From contig JADGJG010000453.1 in NCBI GenBank assembly GCA_027596195.1, positions 1 through 19,279 of the forward strand: a stretch of DNA of 19,279 nt, given 5' to 3'. Both the position numbers and the translations under genes were made by a program. Position 1 is the stretch's first letter; every line of letters starts with the position of its first letter. The stretch comes from Podochytrium sp. JEL0797. Its lineage: Eukaryota; Chytridiomycota; Chytridiomycetes; Chytridiales; Chytriomycetaceae. Under the pieces are notes generated by a model that was not told the origin of the DNA, did no database searches, and saw nothing but the letters and a program-made list of their open reading frames with translations. This document shows, piece after piece, positions 16,917 through 19,279 of this stretch.

Positions 16917-18462
16917 ATGCTTCCCATCCATCTTGTCCTTGCCGCCCTTGCTGCCGGATCTGCCACCACTGCCACAGAGACTAGTTCCATACCCACTGCC
17001 TTCGTAGCTTCCTCAGCGTCACCTGCCATTGCACCCACCGTGGCTTCCACGACCGTCTTGGAGACGACCGCGACACCCGCTTCACACCCACCCGCGGATT
17101 CCGCTGACAATGTTCCTCCCCTTTTGAAATACTTGTCCATGGCTGGAGGACTTGTGATCATGGTCCGTTGAATCCCCACTTCCGAGATGTCAGCCATCTA
17201 ACAATCCAACAGGGCCTTATAAATCACTTTGCCAATTCTTGGATCGGCTACTGGATGAGCGACCGCTCCAAATCCAATGCCAGCAAGTCCGTCTTGAAGC
17301 GACTTGGGGTGGGCGTTTTCAAACTTTGCAAATTCTTGTTCCAGTTTGCTGATCGCACACACAGATGTCCTACGCGAGCCTCAAACTCAACAAATACGAA
17401 GAAGAGATTGCGAGTGGGGTGATTTTCCCTTCCGATATCAATGTTTCGTTCAAAGGTGCTTTGTCCCCTCGCGCACGTGAACACGCCAATTTTGTGCTCA
17501 CGTTGGTTTCATTCAGATATTGGAGGATTGGATTCCACCATTTCTCTACTCACAGAAACTGTGTTGTATCCTTTGATGTATCCGCAGCTGTTTACGAGCG
17601 AGAAGTTTCGCGGGTTGTTGACAGCCCCCAAGGGAGTGTTGTTGCATGGGTGAGTATTTTTGGTGAACTTTCCCAATCGTCTATATCTCATTCTTCTACC
17701 TGCCATTCACTAAATAGGCCACCGGGAACCGGAAAGACCATGATCGCCAAAGCCCTCGCAACAGAATCCAACGCAACCTTCATCAACATCTCACTCAGCA
17801 TGCTCGTTGACAAGTGGTACGGCGAATCCCAAAAGATGGTGTCCGCCATCTTCACATTAGCCAAAAAGTTGGAACCCTGTATCGTGTTTATCGATGAACT
17901 CGATTCCTTTTTGCGCGAACGGAGTGAAAAGGATCATGAAGTGACGGCGATGGTGAAGGCTATCTTTTTGTCGCAATGGGATGGACTTGCTACTGCAGAG
18001 AGTAGCCGTGCTTTGATTCTTGGGGCCACGAACAGGATGGAATCGATTGATCCGGCGATTTTGAGACGCATGCCGACGCGGATTGAAGTGGCGTTGCCGA
18101 ATGATGAGCAACGCGAGCATATTCTCCGTTTGGTGAGTTTTTGTTGTGGTCAAACGTTTCTCATTTCTGCTGGATCGCAGATTCTCAAAACGGTTCCACT
18201 GTCACCGGAAGTCTCGTTCGAATCACTCGTTGCGCAAACCAAGGATATGAGTGGCAGTGATTTGAAAGAGTTTTGTCGCAAGGCGGCCATGAAACCTGTG
18301 CGCGAGGCGATCCGGAAAATGGTGGATGCGGGCAGCGAATGGAGCAAAACACCTGGCGATGATTTGGTGATTCGGTCTCTTTTGCCGTGCGATTTTGATG
18401 CAGAGGGAATTGTTGGGGTCAAGAAAGAAGAAAAAGAAGAAAAGAAAAAGTCGGAAGAATAA
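16917..18462 (+). CDS. Msp1/ATAD1-like membrane AAA ATPase
   Basis: Six exons: 16917-17162, 17213-17308, 17365-17455, 17517-17649, 17718-18132 and 18181-18462; introns 50, 56, 61, 68 and 48 nt; 420 residues. After a membrane segment at about 70-98, the AAA module has DIGGLDS, Walker A GPPGTGKT (189-196), pore loop DKWYGES, Walker B CIVFIDE (D248/E249), sensor GATNR and arginine fingers R305/R306 in AILRRMPTR. FLRERSEKDHEVTA after Walker B is typical of Msp1/ATAD1, which extracts mislocalised tail-anchored proteins from the mitochondrial outer membrane and peroxisomes. The N-terminus is odd: MLPIHLVLAALAAGSATTA looks like a signal peptide and is followed by about 40 Ser/Thr/Ala/Pro-rich residues before the membrane helix, whereas Msp1 usually begins near its anchor. 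A later start at the Met in KYLSM (about 17142) would give a normal length. The C-terminus is Lys/Glu-rich. Confidence 0.9.
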
Positions 18463-18490
18463 ACAAACACGCAACGGTCGGACAATTCAA

Positions 18491-19279
18491 ATGTCCGGAC
18501 AACAAGCCGAGCCAGAGCCACTTCCAGGCATCGCACCCAGTGCCCATTTGTTACCCTTAGATGTCCCGAAGCCTGCAGCTCAGCTGCCCGCCCAGCACAC
18601 CACGCTTGCCGATTCAGGCGACAAACAACCAGTCGAACCTCAACACGCAACGGCACACACCCCCCCGCCCCGGCCTATTGCTGTCATACCCACCAACTCG
18701 AAGCTTGAGACCAATGGACCAAGTGCGGATGCCCCCGAGCCCGATATCGCCCCTAAACAAACTCCCGCCGATCTCGACGTTACGGATCTCCTGACCCACC
18801 TGCGAGTCTATACTTCTTCGGAGACCGAGATTCTGGCTGTTGCCCAGACCTCAGACACCAACATGGCCGACTTCAACCCCGCAACATCACCTCCCATTCG
18901 CATCTCGGTTATCCTCGAATCGCTGTTTGATTTCTCGGCGCCTTTCTCTCTGCGTGTTCGGCCAGAAGTTTTCGTGTGGTGGCATTTCCGTGGAACCGGC
19001 GGTATTCTGCCAACGGCATCATGCTTCTGTTCATTGCCATTTGATGAGGAAGAATGCGTGGGAGGCATCTTTAACGTTCGTTATTATCCATTCTATCTGA
19101 TGCACTCTGTGGAAATCTGATCGCCGTGTAATGCAGGACACGGACACGGACAGAATCGACATCACAAGCTTCTTTCGGACAAACTCATTCATCTTCCAAC
19201 GCGAATACGAAGCCAATCGCACCATCACACTCAGTTTATCCATCCAGTTAAATGAGCGGCCAGATCTCAGCTCCATCCA
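18491..19279 (+). CDS. Unrecognised protein, 5' part only (runs off the window)
   Basis: The first exon runs from the ATG at 18491 to about 19075, and a 61-nt intron (19076-19136, GTTCGT...TGCAG) joins it in phase 0 to an exon open to the window end. The first 100 residues are Pro/Ala/Gln-rich and look disordered, followed by DVTDLLTHLRVYTSSE. The later part, IRISVILESLFDFSAPFSLR and, after the intron, IDITSFFRTNSFIFQREYEA and TITLSLSIQLNERPDL, alternates like beta strands. I do not recognise a family. The same GTTCGT donor is used in the acyl-CoA dehydrogenase and Rieske genes, which supports the intron. Another intron inside 18900-19060 is possible, because FVWWHFRGTGG...CFCSLPF reads less naturally. 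The start lies 28 bp after the AAA ATPase stop. Confidence 0.55.

Overview
The window is nuclear DNA from a compact fungal genome, most likely a zoosporic fungus (chytrid-like). Genes are split by many short GT-AG introns, mostly 48-70 nt and often with CTAA(C/T)-like branch sites. Intergenic gaps are small. Gene content combines fungal secreted glycoproteins, an LRR-membrane-SH3 protein, cytochrome b5-fused acyl-CoA dehydrogenase, Rieske oxygenases of the pheophorbide-oxygenase type and an Msp1/ATAD1 AAA ATPase. The organism call is inference. All gene models were assembled by hand from splice signals, reading-frame continuity and family alignment from memory.

Layout. 1-262: nothing recognised. 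263-3606 (-): a six-exon CLC chloride channel/transporter of the ClC-6/7 type with two CBS domains and unusual selectivity-filter residues. 3746-5161 (-): a six-exon LRR protein with signal peptide, one membrane span and a cytosolic SH3 domain. 5162-5608: a divergent promoter region. 5609-7814 and 8652-10684 (+): two tandem copies of an eight-exon secreted cysteine-rich glycoprotein gene, each with four C-terminal cysteine modules joined by Thr/Pro/Ala linkers. Between them lies a decayed coiled-coil coding fragment (about 7970-8297). 10850-12743 (+): a seven-exon cytochrome b5/acyl-CoA dehydrogenase fusion with a GC-AG intron and a 6-nt micro-exon. 12744-12963: 3' flank, nothing recognised. 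12964-13869 (+): coding-like exons that do not join into one clean frame, a doubtful or broken gene. 14009-15353 and 15443-16773 (+): tandem Rieske non-haem iron oxygenase paralogs 89 bp apart. 16917-18462 (+): a six-exon Msp1-like AAA ATPase with an unusual N-terminal extension. 18491-window end (+): the start of an unrecognised gene only 28 bp downstream.

How they may relate. The LRR-SH3 receptor-like gene and the secreted glycoprotein pair share one divergent promoter and are all directed to the secretory route, which would fit cell-surface or wall functions (inference). The acyl-CoA dehydrogenase and the two Rieske oxygenases are consecutive redox enzymes on one strand and could form a small metabolic cluster, but no substrate can be read from the sequence. 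The CLC protein and the Msp1-like ATPase look like housekeeping membrane functions. No tRNA, rRNA, CRISPR array or intact transposon was seen.
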